A stretch of DNA of 64,000 nucleotides, taken from contig MKVE01000015.1 in assembly GCA_001898785.1 (NCBI GenBank), positions 33,589 to 97,588 on the forward strand. Reading direction: 5' to 3'. The translations under genes were made by a program, and so were the position numbers. Below, one piece after another: positions 51,788-61,262 of the stretch; the stretch's first letter is position 1; every line of letters begins with the position of its first letter. Below the pieces are notes generated by a model. It saw only the letters and a list, made by a program, of their open reading frames with translations, had not been told where the DNA came from and did not search any database. Source of the DNA: Chryseobacterium sp. 36-9. GTDB taxonomy: Bacteria > Bacteroidota > Bacteroidia > Flavobacteriales > Weeksellaceae.

Positions 51788-52816
51788 TTATTCTACTACT
51801 ACTTTTGCTTTTTTCTTTTTGTCAGAAGTTGGTTTGGATGTTGTTTCCTTTTTCTTTTCCGAAGTTTTTTTCGGTTCAGATTTCTTCTCTACTTTTTTGG
51901 GTTTCGAAGGTTCTTTTTTGACTTCTGATTTCTTAGGTTCCGCTTTTTTAATTTCTTTTTTCGGTTCCGGTTTGGGCTCCGCTTTTTTAGTTTCTGTTTT
52001 TGCCGGAACCGATGCTAAAAGTTGCGTCGGTTTTTCTTCCGGTTTTGTAATTTCAATTTTTGGTGCATTTCTCAGAATACTGTCGTTTTCTTTGAAATAA
52101 GGATTCAGTGTGGTTACAATCTGATTATTGTATTTAACCGAAATCTTTTTGTACTTCTGAGGATTCTGATAAACCAGATATTTCTCTACAAAAGTTTTAA
52201 ATCCACTAACCTTAAAATCAATATTATCTAAATCTCCAATCTCAACTTTGTAATTTCCATCGCTTGTCAGAAGATTATAATTGTCTTTTTCTTTTTTGAT
52301 CCCGATGAAATATTTTTTACTGAAATCATCTTTGTCAATTTTCTCAATCAGCTTTCCGAGTTCCTGATATTCCGAAGCATCGACATCGCCCATCACCAGC
52401 ATACACGGATAAGAAAAGTTTCTCGAAATCGGGAATTCTACACCTTTTTCATCCACATAAAAATCCTTTCCATTTTTATTCAGCCTGAAAATCGGAATGC
52501 GTTGTTTGATATCAACATTCAGATTTCCGTTCAGATTCATATAAACATTCGCGCTGTCAACAAACGGAATCTCATTAATCTTTTTCTCCAATTCCGGAAT
52601 CTTAACATCGCCAATCTTTTTTGTAGGATTAAATTGCTTTACCAAATCCTTGATGTCCTTTTCATCCAAAAAATAAACCGGCGTTTTGGTCTGGTTCATA
52701 TTAATCGATACATTCTCCATCTTGGCGTTGTTGAAACGCTTCAACGAGAAACTGAGCAGAAATCCAAAAAGGACGACTGTTACGAGTATCTTCAATATTC
52801 TCCACTTGTTTTTCAT
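51788..52816 (-). CDS. ftsQ: Cell division protein FtsQ with Lys/Pro-rich tail
   Basis: Divisome protein with a short cytoplasmic N-terminus, one membrane helix (about 7-25) and a periplasmic part. The POTRA-like region (about 55-105, VYFLDEKDIKDLVKQF and VPFVDSANVYMNLNGNLNVDIKQR-like text) and the beta domain after it fit FtsQ/DivIB. The ATG at 52816 is used. About 80 residues at the C-terminus (from KPEEKPTQLL) are almost entirely Lys, Pro, Glu, Ser and Thr, with repeated KKAEPK and KKSEPKK units, which is unusual for FtsQ. If periplasmic, this basic tail could bind peptidoglycan or teichoic-like polymers; this is inference. Confidence 0.9.
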   Translation of the reverse strand: MKNKWRILKILVTVVLFGFLLSFSLKRFNNAKMENVSINMNQTKTPVYFLDEKDIKDLVKQFNPTKKIGDVKIPELEKKINEIPFVDSANVYMNLNGNLNVDIKQRIPIFRLNKNGKDFYVDEKGVEFPISRNFSYPCMLVMGDVDASEYQELGKLIEKIDKDDFSKKYFIGIKKEKDNYNLLTSDGNYKVEIGDLDNIDFKVSGFKTFVEKYLVYQNPQKYKKISVKYNNQIVTTLNPYFKENDSILRNAPKIEITKPEEKPTQLLASVPAKTETKKAEPKPEPKKEIKKAEPKKSEVKKEPSKPKKVEKKSEPKKTSEKKKETTSKPTSDKKKKAKVVVE

Positions 52817-52822
52817 ATTAAT

Positions 52823-52895
52823 TTTGTATTGACGTATTAATGTAAAATGTATTAATGATTTAAAAAATCGTAAATACATTAATACGTTTTACATT
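52823..52895. repeat. Palindromic intergenic repeat, family C copy 2
   Basis: Between murC and ftsQ. CGTATTAATGTA (52833-52844) and TACATTAATACG (52875-52886) are perfect inverted copies, with GTAAAATGT/ACATTTTAC also present. Confidence 0.75.
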
Positions 52896-54254
52896 TTACA
52901 AACTTTGCATCCATTCCATAATCGGGTCATAAAGTGTATCAATATTTCCCGCCCCGACTGTCAATAAAATATCAAAATCTTTTTCTTTTATCTTTTCAAA
53001 AGTCTCCTGTAATGTGCAGACTTCTTTGTTGTCAGTTTCGATTTTTTCAGCTAACCAACTTGATGTGATGCCTTCAAAATTTTCCTGAAGTTCTCTCGCA
53101 GGATAAATATCTAATAATAACAAATCATCTCCGTTTTCCAGACTTCTCGCAAAATCTTCTGCAAAATCTCTCGTTCTGCTGAAAAGATGAGGTTGGAAAA
53201 CCACTAATAATTTCTTTGTCGGATAAAAGGTTTTTATTGAACCAATCACCGCATTCAGCTCTGTTGGATGATGCGCATAATCATCAATATAGATTTTTCC
53301 GTTATCGAATATATGTTTCGTATATCTTCTTTTGATGCCTTTAAAATTGGCAATTGCTTTTTTCAAAGTATCGAAGCCAACACCCAAATTGCTCAGAATC
53401 GCCAAAGCAACCGTTGCATTCTCAACATTGTGAATTCCCGGAATTTCCCAAACAAAATCTTCAATCTCCTGCGTTGGCGTATGAAAATCGAAATAGATTT
53501 TATCATGTTCCATTCTCAGGTTATCGGAATAATAATCCGCCTCCTCATTCACAGCATAAGTTTTATGTCCTCTTCCGATTGCAATTCCTTTTCTCACAAA
53601 CAACTGATTATCATTCGGAACTAAAGCAGCGAATTGACGGAAACCATCTTCAATCTGAACTCTATCACCATAAATATCCAAATGGTCTGCATCAATTGAT
53701 GTTACAACCGCCCAATCCGGAGAAAGGTTCAGGAAGCTTCTATCATATTCATCCGCTTCGACCACGGAAAACTGATTTCCATTGTAATCGAAATTAGATT
53801 TGAAATTTTCAGAAATTCCACCCAAAAATGCGGATGAAGGCAGATTTGCTTCTTTGCATAGATGTGCTATTAATGTAGAAGTTGTTGTCTTTCCGTGAGT
53901 TCCAGCAACGGCGATGCAATCTGTATTTTCTGTAATCAATCCCAAAACTTTTGCACGTTTCAGAATCTCAAAACTTTCACTTGCGAAGTAATCCAGAATT
54001 CCGAGTTTCTTAATTGCAGGCGTATAAATAACCAAAGTTGATTCTTTATCCAACGCTACAATTTTTTCATCAATGACATCTTCAAACGTAATATCAATAC
54101 CTTCAAAACCAATTTGAGCCGTTAGTTTTGTTGGCGTTTTATCATAACCCAAAACATTTTTGCCGTTGGCGTGAAAATATCTCGCCAGCGCACTCATCCC
54201 AATCCCACCGATGCCGATGAAATAGAAGTTTTGATATTTGTTTAAGATGCTCAT
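52896..54254 (-). CDS. murC: UDP-N-acetylmuramate-L-alanine ligase
   Basis: Adds L-Ala to UDP-MurNAc, the first peptide step of peptidoglycan synthesis. At 452 residues the length is normal. Motifs are FIGIGGIGMSALARYF (UDP-binding loop), AVAGTHGKTTTSTLIAHL (ATP loop), VVEADEYDRSFL and SIDADHLDIYG, and DDYAHHPTELNAVI. Its start overlaps the stop of a small lipoprotein gene by 4 bp, so they are translationally coupled. Confidence 0.97.
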   Translation of the reverse strand: MSILNKYQNFYFIGIGGIGMSALARYFHANGKNVLGYDKTPTKLTAQIGFEGIDITFEDVIDEKIVALDKESTLVIYTPAIKKLGILDYFASESFEILKRAKVLGLITENTDCIAVAGTHGKTTTSTLIAHLCKEANLPSSAFLGGISENFKSNFDYNGNQFSVVEADEYDRSFLNLSPDWAVVTSIDADHLDIYGDRVQIEDGFRQFAALVPNDNQLFVRKGIAIGRGHKTYAVNEEADYYSDNLRMEHDKIYFDFHTPTQEIEDFVWEIPGIHNVENATVALAILSNLGVGFDTLKKAIANFKGIKRRYTKHIFDNGKIYIDDYAHHPTELNAVIGSIKTFYPTKKLLVVFQPHLFSRTRDFAEDFARSLENGDDLLLLDIYPARELQENFEGITSSWLAEKIETDNKEVCTLQETFEKIKEKDFDILLTVGAGNIDTLYDPIMEWMQSL

Positions 54255-54724
54255 TTTTTCTTTTTTCTAACTATTTTTGGAGTGGTTACAGATGATATTA
54301 TCAAATTTCCTCCGATAAAGTCTTTATCTCTATAAAATCCAACAACAACATATCTCAAACTATCTATTTTTTCTAATTTTGATTTAAAAACAAAGTAGTC
54401 GTAATAATCTGTTGGTCGGGAATATGTGATTGCATTATTTAATTCACCAACTGTAACTTTTCCATATCTCTCATTTATCTTTTTGCATTTTTCTTCTATT
54501 TTTTCAGATGTAAAATCGAACTTACGAGTATTAACATCCAAATCATACCCAACTATCTCTGAATAATCTTTTGCATCACACTTATTCAAAAAATATTCAG
54601 CAAATCTCTGTGCTTTATCAATTCTTTCTTTTGAGGCATTCTTTTTTGGGAGTGGCAAAAAATATTTTGGTGCACAATTCCATAAAAGTGTTAATACCAT
54701 TATCAAGAATAGTTTTTTTATCAT
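54251..54724 (-). CDS. Small lipoprotein of unknown function inside the dcw cluster
   Basis: A 157-residue lipoprotein with signal MIKKLFLIMVLTLLWNC and lipidated Cys17. The mature part is basic and helical (AQRFAEYFLNKCDAKDYSEIVGYDL), followed by KINERYGKVTVGEL and two or three predicted strands (YYDYFVFKSKLEKI, RYVVVGFYRDKDFIGGNLIISS). The latter half recalls the small single-domain alpha+beta DUF3887-like or DUF4019-like folds, but I cannot name a family. It is between murG (9 nt away) and murC (4-bp overlap), an unusual gene for this cluster, so a division or envelope role is possible. Confidence 0.75.
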   Translation of the reverse strand: MIKKLFLIMVLTLLWNCAPKYFLPLPKKNASKERIDKAQRFAEYFLNKCDAKDYSEIVGYDLDVNTRKFDFTSEKIEEKCKKINERYGKVTVGELNNAITYSRPTDYYDYFVFKSKLEKIDSLRYVVVGFYRDKDFIGGNLIISSVTTPKIVRKKKK

Positions 54725-54733
54725 TTGTTTGTA

Positions 54734-55846
54734 TTAATTTCTTATCACGTCAAGAATCTCATCCACAATACCTTCCGCAGCTCTTGGCTTTGCAAAAAAT
54801 TCCAGATTGGCTGACATTTCTTTTCTAAGATTTTCGTTCTCACAGATTTCTGAAAGCGTGCTCCAGAATTTGTCTTTCATTTCAGAATCTTTTACCATTC
54901 TTGCCGCGTTTTTCTCCACCAAGGTCAATGCGTTTTTGGTTTGATGGTCTTCCGCTGCAAATGGAAACGGAACCAATAAAACCGGTTTTTTAGCAACTGC
55001 CAATTCTGAAATCGCAATTGCACCAGCTCTGGAAACAATCACATCCGCTGCGGAATAAGTCAAAGCCATATCGGAGATGAATTCTTTAATTTGAATTCCA
55101 AACGCTTCGATTCCGCTCATCGTGACATCGCTTATAATTTGCTGGTAGTCAGTTTTTCCGGTTTGCCAGATTAACTGATAACCTTTCTCTTTCAGTCTAT
55201 CAAAATTATCTTTCCAGCCGTTGTTCAAGGTTCTGGAACCAAGAGAACCGCCAACCGAAAGAATCGTTAATTTATTTTTATCTAGGCCTAATTTTTCTTT
55301 AGCTAAATCTTTATCAATCAAATCCGTGGTGATATTCTGACGGATTGGATTTCCTAAGAAATAAGTTTTCGTTCCCGGGAAAAATTTTTCCATATCCGGA
55401 TAGGCTGTGAAAACGGCTTTCGCTTTTTTAGCATTGAAAACATTCGTCTTTCCCGGCAAAGAATTCTGCTCCTGAATAAAAGTCGGAATTCCCATTTTCG
55501 CAGCAATGTACAAAGCAGGTCCGCTTGCAAAACCACCAGTTCCAACCGCAAAATCCGGTTTGAAATTTTTAATGATTTTCTTAGCCTTAATCAAACTGGA
55601 AATGATTTTAAATGGAAGCCCGATATTCTTCATAAGATTTCCTCTGTCGAATCCGGCGATGTTCAATCCTTCGATTTTGAATCCGGCTTGAGGAACCTTT
55701 TCCATTTCCATTTTTCCATTCGCACCAATGAACAAAAACTCTGCATCGGGAAACCGTTTCTGGATTTCCTGAGCAATCGCAACCGCCGGAAAGATGTGTC
55801 CACCTGTTCCGCCGCCGCTCATTAATATTTTTAGTTTTCTGCTCAT
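54734..55846 (-). CDS. murG: UDP-GlcNAc:lipid I N-acetylglucosaminyltransferase
   Basis: Converts lipid I to lipid II at the cytoplasmic membrane face. At 370 residues it is normal. Landmarks are the donor loop MSGGGTGGHIFPAVAIAQEI at the N-terminus, VGTGGFASGPALYIA, IPTFIQEQNSLPGKTN and LSVGGSLGSRTLN, and the GT-B signature SAADVIVSRAGAIAISELA with PFPFAAEDHQTKNA. It starts 5 nt after ftsW. Confidence 0.97.
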   Translation of the reverse strand: MSRKLKILMSGGGTGGHIFPAVAIAQEIQKRFPDAEFLFIGANGKMEMEKVPQAGFKIEGLNIAGFDRGNLMKNIGLPFKIISSLIKAKKIIKNFKPDFAVGTGGFASGPALYIAAKMGIPTFIQEQNSLPGKTNVFNAKKAKAVFTAYPDMEKFFPGTKTYFLGNPIRQNITTDLIDKDLAKEKLGLDKNKLTILSVGGSLGSRTLNNGWKDNFDRLKEKGYQLIWQTGKTDYQQIISDVTMSGIEAFGIQIKEFISDMALTYSAADVIVSRAGAIAISELAVAKKPVLLVPFPFAAEDHQTKNALTLVEKNAARMVKDSEMKDKFWSTLSEICENENLRKEMSANLEFFAKPRAAEGIVDEILDVIRN

Positions 55847-55851
55847 ATTTT

Positions 55852-57087
55852 TTATGCGATATCATTTATTTCTTCAATACTTTGTCTTTTACCCAGACCT
55901 TCTTCATCAAAAACCTGAATTCTGGAACTTACATTCAGGATAATTCCTAGCTGAATATAGGTTACCAACATCGATGTTCCTCCGTAACTTATTAATGGTA
56001 GAGGCTGACCTGTTACGGGAATCAGATTTACGGCCACGGCGATATTCACCGATAATTGAACAAAAATCATCAGTCCAATCGCAAGAACCAGCAGCGACCC
56101 GAAAAAAGCAGGCATTTTACTGGCAATCATTACAATCCGGATAATCATTATCATATAAAGACTAATCAGAACGAAGGCTCCAATCCAACCGTATTCTTCC
56201 ACAATGATTGCGAAAATAAAATCTGAAACCGATTGGGGTAACGTCTGTTTCAAAGCACTTTTTCCTGGTCCGATTCCGTTGAATCCGCCGTGAACAATCG
56301 CTGCTTTCGCCTGCATCACCTGATAGTTTTTTGCTTTGATACTTTCGTCCTCAACATCGGCTGTTTTCTTGGAACTCGTGAAGGTTTCGATACGGCTCAT
56401 CCAGGTATGAACACGGTTTCCTCCGATTAAATTCGTATTCAAAGCAATGACTAAAAACATCACAACGAAAACTACGGCAACCGAGATAAATCCCGCTACA
56501 TATTGCCAGGTTAATTGTCCGATAATTAATATAATAATCGAAACCATCATAATCATCAATGCTGTAGAACCGTTGTCTTTTGCTACTAATCCGAATACAA
56601 TCAGAATTGGTCCGAAGATATAAATGATGTTCTCAATCGGAACTCTTTCCCTCTTGATTTTCTTAGTGAGATATCGACACAGATAAATAATCAGCATCAA
56701 ATAAGCAAACGACGATGGCTGAAAAGAAATCGGTGTTCCTGGGATTTTCAACCAACGCGATGCACTTGCACCTTCGATCTTTTGTCCTGTGAACATTGTA
56801 ATCAACAACAGTCCAATCGTGAACAAAAGCAGAATGGAACTCAATTTCCCGATGTATTCGTACTTGACCGTTCCTACAAAACGCATAATTCCCAAACCAA
56901 TGAATACAAAAATGATATGCTTGAAAACGTGACCTGTTGTGGTCCCATTGTTCACAATATATTCCAGATTCGAACTTGCGGAATAAACCGGAAATACTGA
57001 AAGGAAGGAAATCAAAATGATAACCGACCAAAGGACTTTATCGCCTTTCAGTAGCTCGAATTTGTTTTCTGTCGTTTGGTTTTCCAT
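55852..57087 (-). CDS. ftsW: Peptidoglycan glycosyltransferase FtsW
   Basis: SEDS-family enzyme that polymerises lipid II at the septum together with its class B PBP, FtsI. At 411 residues it has about ten membrane helices. Family segments are RWLKIPGTPISFQPSSFAYLMLIIYL, VAKDNGSTALMIMMV, and near the end VEEYGWIGAFVLI and PLISYGGTSMLV. The essential Asp after the fourth helix region is probably the one in AKDNGSTA. A family C repeat lies upstream. Confidence 0.95.
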   Translation of the reverse strand: MENQTTENKFELLKGDKVLWSVIILISFLSVFPVYSASSNLEYIVNNGTTTGHVFKHIIFVFIGLGIMRFVGTVKYEYIGKLSSILLLFTIGLLLITMFTGQKIEGASASRWLKIPGTPISFQPSSFAYLMLIIYLCRYLTKKIKRERVPIENIIYIFGPILIVFGLVAKDNGSTALMIMMVSIIILIIGQLTWQYVAGFISVAVVFVVMFLVIALNTNLIGGNRVHTWMSRIETFTSSKKTADVEDESIKAKNYQVMQAKAAIVHGGFNGIGPGKSALKQTLPQSVSDFIFAIIVEEYGWIGAFVLISLYMIMIIRIVMIASKMPAFFGSLLVLAIGLMIFVQLSVNIAVAVNLIPVTGQPLPLISYGGTSMLVTYIQLGIILNVSSRIQVFDEEGLGKRQSIEEINDIA

Positions 57088-57092
57088 TTATT

Positions 57093-57168
57093 TTGTATTA
57101 ATGTATTGGTGTAAAATGTATTAATGAAGTTTAAAATCGTTAATACATAAATACTTTTTACATTTTAC
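57093..57168. repeat. Palindromic intergenic repeat, family C copy 3
   Basis: Between murD and ftsW. GTATTAATGTATT and GTAAAATGTATTAATGA on the left are mirrored by ATCGTTAATACATAAATAC and ACATTTTAC on the right, in the order seen in copies 1 and 2. Confidence 0.72.
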
Positions 57169-57169
57169 T

Positions 57170-58513
57170 TTAATTCTTAATTGTCAATTCTTCTAATACT
57201 TCTTTTTTAAATTGATTTCCACGGTCTTCATAACCGTTGAACAAATCAAAACTGGCGCAACAAGGCGATAATAAAACCACATCTCCTTTTTCTGCAATTG
57301 ATTTAGAAACCTCTACCGCTTTTTGCATACTGGAAGTGTCATAAATCTCGGTTTTTTTGTCTTTGAAAAAGTCAATAATCTTATGATTATCAACACCTAA
57401 ACAGACAATTGCTTTAACTTTTTTCTTGACCAATTCTTCGATTTCTGTATAATCGTTGCCTTTGTCTTTTCCGCCAACAATCCAAACCACCGGCTGCTTC
57501 ATACTTTCCAAAGCGAAGTAAGTGGCATTGACGTTGGTTGCTTTGCTGTCATTGATGAACTTGACTCCTCTGATTTCAGCCACAGGTTCCAATCTGTGTT
57601 CAACCGCCTGGAATGTCATTAAGGAATGCCTGATGCTTTCATTGCTGATTTCCAGTAACTTTCCGGCAATACTCGCTGCTAAGCTGTTTGCTACATTATG
57701 TTTTCCGACCAATGATAATTCATCGATATTCATTGTGAATCCTTCATTGATGTTGACCACAAAATTTTCATCAATCGAGAAAGCACCTTTTTCCAGTTTT
57801 TCATTCAGTGAAAATGGTACTTTGGTCACTTTCAAATCCAATTTTTCCAGAATCGATTTGCTCATTTCGTCATCCTTATTGTAGATGAAAAAATTATTAG
57901 CCTCCTGATTTTCAGCAATTCTGAACTTAGCCAAAGCATATTCTTCATAATTGTAATTGTACTGGTCAAGGTGATCCTTAGACAAATTCAATAACAATGA
58001 AATATAAGGTCTGAAATTCTGAATATCATCCAACTGAAAGCTACTCACTTCCAATACATAATAATCAAAATTCTCCTCAGCCACCTGTTTCGCAAAGCTC
58101 TTTCCGATGTTTCCGCCCAATCCAACATTGAATCCGTCTTCTTTCAGTATGTAATAAATCAAAGACGTTGTCGTCGTTTTTCCATTACTTCCTGTGATGG
58201 CAATGATTTTTGCATTGGTAAATTCCGACGCAAATTCAATCTCAGAAGATAGCCGGATTCCTTTCTCCTGAATCTTCTGAACCATTTCGGCTTTCTTCGG
58301 AATTCCCGGGCTTTTGATGACCCAATCGGCATTCAGGATTTTTTCTTCGGTGTGTGTCCCGTCTTCATAGTCAATCCCAAGCTCGTCCAATTCTTTTTTG
58401 TAATTCTCACGGATAGTTCCCATATCCGAAAGAAAGACATCAAAGCCTTTGGCTTTTGCCAGATAAGCAGCACCAACGCCGCTTTCGCCTCCTCCAAGTA
58501 TTACTACTCTCAT
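57170..58513 (-). CDS. murD: UDP-N-acetylmuramoyl-L-alanine-D-glutamate ligase
   Basis: Adds D-Glu to UDP-MurNAc-L-Ala. At 447 residues it is normal. Motifs are the N-terminal VILGGGESGVGAAYLAKAKG, ATP loop IAITGSNGKTTTTSLIYYIL, VLEVSSFQLDD, NLSKDHLDQYN, FINDSKATNVNATYFAL and LLSPCCASFDLFNGYEDRGNQFK. It follows mraY by 16 nt. Confidence 0.97.
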   Translation of the reverse strand: MRVVILGGGESGVGAAYLAKAKGFDVFLSDMGTIRENYKKELDELGIDYEDGTHTEEKILNADWVIKSPGIPKKAEMVQKIQEKGIRLSSEIEFASEFTNAKIIAITGSNGKTTTTSLIYYILKEDGFNVGLGGNIGKSFAKQVAEENFDYYVLEVSSFQLDDIQNFRPYISLLLNLSKDHLDQYNYNYEEYALAKFRIAENQEANNFFIYNKDDEMSKSILEKLDLKVTKVPFSLNEKLEKGAFSIDENFVVNINEGFTMNIDELSLVGKHNVANSLAASIAGKLLEISNESIRHSLMTFQAVEHRLEPVAEIRGVKFINDSKATNVNATYFALESMKQPVVWIVGGKDKGNDYTEIEELVKKKVKAIVCLGVDNHKIIDFFKDKKTEIYDTSSMQKAVEVSKSIAEKGDVVLLSPCCASFDLFNGYEDRGNQFKKEVLEELTIKN

Positions 58514-58529
58514 TTATGATTATTAGTTT

Positions 58530-59771
58530 TTATCTAGTTTTTAAAGTAATTAAACAAATAATTGCCAGCATTACACCTAAAATGATCATTCGGTTTACGA
58601 TTTTGCTCTCGTGAAATCCTTCTTTCTGATAATGGTGATGTAATGGAGACATCTTGAATAATCTATTGTTTTGAGCATATTCCAGCCCGTGTTTTCTTTT
58701 TCTGTACTTGAAAACCCAAACCTGCAGAATCACAGATAAAAGTTCTATCAAGAAGACTCCGCATAAAACCGGAATCAATAATTCTTTTCTAAGGATAATT
58801 GCTAAAACCGCAATTACTCCGCCCAGCATCAGACTTCCCGTATCACCCATAAAAACCTGTGCAGGATAAGTGTTGTACCAAAAAAAACCGATAACAGCAC
58901 CAACCAAAGCGAGGGCAAAAATCGTAGTTTCTCCCATATGCGGAAGGAACATAATGTTCAAATAATCAGCGAAAATCATATTTCCCGAAACATAGGCGAA
59001 AAATGCCAAAGTCAACAAAATCACAACACTTGTTCCTGCAGCCAAACCATCGATTCCATCAGTAATATTCGCTCCGTTGGAAACTGCAGTTACAATGAAA
59101 ATAACAATCGGAATGAAAACGATCCAAGCCCATTCGTGTGCTTTTGCATCGTCCATCCAGAACAAAATCCCACTGTAATCGAACTCATTATTCTTTGTAA
59201 AAGGGACTGTAGAAACCGGAATTTTCTCGTCCGGCATAAAGTTCTGCTCTACATTATTTCTGTTGATAACCGTTGCATCGGCATACTTTCTCTTAACCTC
59301 AACATCCGGGTGGAAATACATTGTAACACCGACAATTAAACCCAAACCAACCTGTCCGATTACTTTGAATTTCCCGCTCAATCCGTCTTTATTTTTCTTA
59401 ACTTTTTTGAGATAATCGTCCAGAAAACCGATGGCTCCCATCCACAAAACCGAAATGATCAAAAGAACGATGTAAACATTGGTGATTCTGGTAAACAACA
59501 AAACCGGAATGATAGTAGCCAAAATGATAATCAAACCACCCATTGTCGGTGTTCCTTCCTTCTGTTTTTGTCCTTCCAGACCAAGATCTCTCACCAATTC
59601 TCCCATCTGCTTTCTTCTTAGGAAATTGATGATTCTTTTCCCGTAAGCCATTGCAATGATGAGCGAAAACAAAACTGCCATCGCTGCGCGGAACGAAATG
59701 TATTTGAACAGGTTCATTCCTGGAATGTGAATCCCATGGGCAGTTAAATATTCATATAGATAATATAGCAT
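58530..59771 (-). CDS. mraY: Phospho-N-acetylmuramoyl-pentapeptide transferase
   Basis: Makes lipid I by moving phospho-MurNAc-pentapeptide to undecaprenyl phosphate. It has ten or so membrane helices, with [13 protein letters not shown], the Asp-Asp pair in [36 protein letters not shown] and [11 protein letters not shown], and HHHYQ in the last loop ([14 protein letters not shown]). It is 413 residues long against about 360 in E. coli because of an insertion at about 155-210 rich in charged residues. It starts 6 nt after murE. Confidence 0.96.
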   Translation of the reverse strand: MLYYLYEYLTAHGIHIPGMNLFKYISFRAAMAVLFSLIIAMAYGKRIINFLRRKQMGELVRDLGLEGQKQKEGTPTMGGLIIILATIIPVLLFTRITNVYIVLLIISVLWMGAIGFLDDYLKKVKKNKDGLSGKFKVIGQVGLGLIVGVTMYFHPDVEVKRKYADATVINRNNVEQNFMPDEKIPVSTVPFTKNNEFDYSGILFWMDDAKAHEWAWIVFIPIVIFIVTAVSNGANITDGIDGLAAGTSVVILLTLAFFAYVSGNMIFADYLNIMFLPHMGETTIFALALVGAVIGFFWYNTYPAQVFMGDTGSLMLGGVIAVLAIILRKELLIPVLCGVFLIELLSVILQVWVFKYRKRKHGLEYAQNNRLFKMSPLHHHYQKEGFHESKIVNRMIILGVMLAIICLITLKTR

Positions 59772-59777
59772 ATAGAT

Positions 59778-61238
59778 CTATTTTCCCATTAATTGTAATA
59801 ATTCCCTAATCGTTTCTTTGTCATCAAAATGATGTTTCACACCATTGATTTCCTGATATGTCTCGTGACCTTTCCCGGCTACCAGAACAATATCTTTTGG
59901 CTCAGCAAATTTGATGGCCATTTTTATCGCTTCTCTTCTGTCAGGAATCGAAGTATACTTGCTGAAGTTTTGTGGCTGAACACCAGCTTCTATTTGTTTG
60001 ATAATCTGTATAGGATCTTCCGTTCTTGGATTGTCCGAAGTGATGATTGCCAAAGTCGATTTTTTTGTAGCAATGTCTCCCATTTCCGGACGTTTGGTTT
60101 TGTCTCTGTCACCTCCACAACCAAAAACACAAATCAATCTTTCGTTTTTTGTTCTGATTTCGTTGATGCTATCCAACACATTTTCCAATGCATCCGGTGT
60201 ATGCGAATAATCGACCACAAAGAAAATTCCGCTGTCGGATTTTATCGTTTCGAATCTTCCGTTCACTCTTTGAAGTTTTGAAATTGCCTGAAGAACTTCT
60301 GTTTCGTCCATTCCTAGTTCCAGAGCGATTCCGTAAGCTAGTAACAAATTATAAGCGTTGAATTTTCCTGTCAATGTTGTCCAGAATTCTTTGTTATTAA
60401 AATTCAGCAACATGCCGTTGAAGTCCACTTCCAAAACTTTTCCGTGGAAATCTGCCATTGTTTTCAAAGCAAAGGATTTCTTTTTAGCTTTGGTGTTTTG
60501 CAGCATTACCAATCCGTTCTTATCATCCGCATTTGTAATTGCAACGGCAGTATGTTCCAATTCGTCAAAGAATCTCTTCTTTGCATAAATATAATTTTGG
60601 AAAGTCTTATGATAATCCAAATGATCGTGCGTGATATTTGTAAAACCAGCAATTTTGAAATGTAAACCTTCAATTCTATCTTGGGAAATCCCGTGAGAAC
60701 TGACTTCCATAAAAGCATATTCACAGCCGATTTCCACTGCTTTTGCCAACATTTGATTCAATCGAATTACGTCTGGCGTTGTGTGCGTTGAAGGAATAAT
60801 CTCGTCTCCGATTCTGTATTCAACGGTAGAAATCAAAGCAGATTGATAACCCAGATTTTTAAAGATATCAAATAATAAGGTTGTTACCGAAGTTTTTCCA
60901 TTGGTTCCTGTAACGCCAATAAGATTCAATTTTTGAGAAGGATTTCCATAAAAATTAGAAGCCAAATGCCCTAAAGTTTTGGAAGAATTTTGAACTTTAA
61001 TATAAGTTACCGCATCATTAATGTCCGCAGGCAATTCTTCACAAACGATCACTTTCGCTCCTTTATCGATGCTTTGATTAATGTAAGAATGTCCGTCTGA
61101 AATGGTCCCTTTCAATGCAACATACAAAGAATTTTCAGCAACCTTTCTGCTGTCAAAAACCAATTCCGAAACTTCTCTTTCAAGAGTTCCGATGGTTTCC
61201 AGAGTCTGGATTCTTTGTAATAAGTCTTTTAAAATCAT
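59778..61238 (-). CDS. murE: UDP-MurNAc-tripeptide synthetase, meso-DAP-adding
   Basis: Adds the third stem-peptide residue. At 486 residues the length is normal. The ATP loop is IGVTGTNGKTSVTTLLF, with MEVSSHGISQDRI and NITHDHLDYHKTF. The substrate-choosing motif reads SDNPRTEDP; the Asp-Asn-Pro-Arg form is the one that selects meso-diaminopimelate, so the peptidoglycan is of the DAP type. It follows ftsI by 24 nt. Confidence 0.96.
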   Translation of the reverse strand: MILKDLLQRIQTLETIGTLEREVSELVFDSRKVAENSLYVALKGTISDGHSYINQSIDKGAKVIVCEELPADINDAVTYIKVQNSSKTLGHLASNFYGNPSQKLNLIGVTGTNGKTSVTTLLFDIFKNLGYQSALISTVEYRIGDEIIPSTHTTPDVIRLNQMLAKAVEIGCEYAFMEVSSHGISQDRIEGLHFKIAGFTNITHDHLDYHKTFQNYIYAKKRFFDELEHTAVAITNADDKNGLVMLQNTKAKKKSFALKTMADFHGKVLEVDFNGMLLNFNNKEFWTTLTGKFNAYNLLLAYGIALELGMDETEVLQAISKLQRVNGRFETIKSDSGIFFVVDYSHTPDALENVLDSINEIRTKNERLICVFGCGGDRDKTKRPEMGDIATKKSTLAIITSDNPRTEDPIQIIKQIEAGVQPQNFSKYTSIPDRREAIKMAIKFAEPKDIVLVAGKGHETYQEINGVKHHFDDKETIRELLQLMGK

Positions 61239-61262
61239 ATATATAAGCTTTCGCTTTAATTT

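Noticed and set aside
51654..52100. Phe/Ser-rich open frame opposite the FtsQ tail
   Set aside because: It is a shadow of the Lys/Pro-rich FtsQ tail and of the intergenic repeat.
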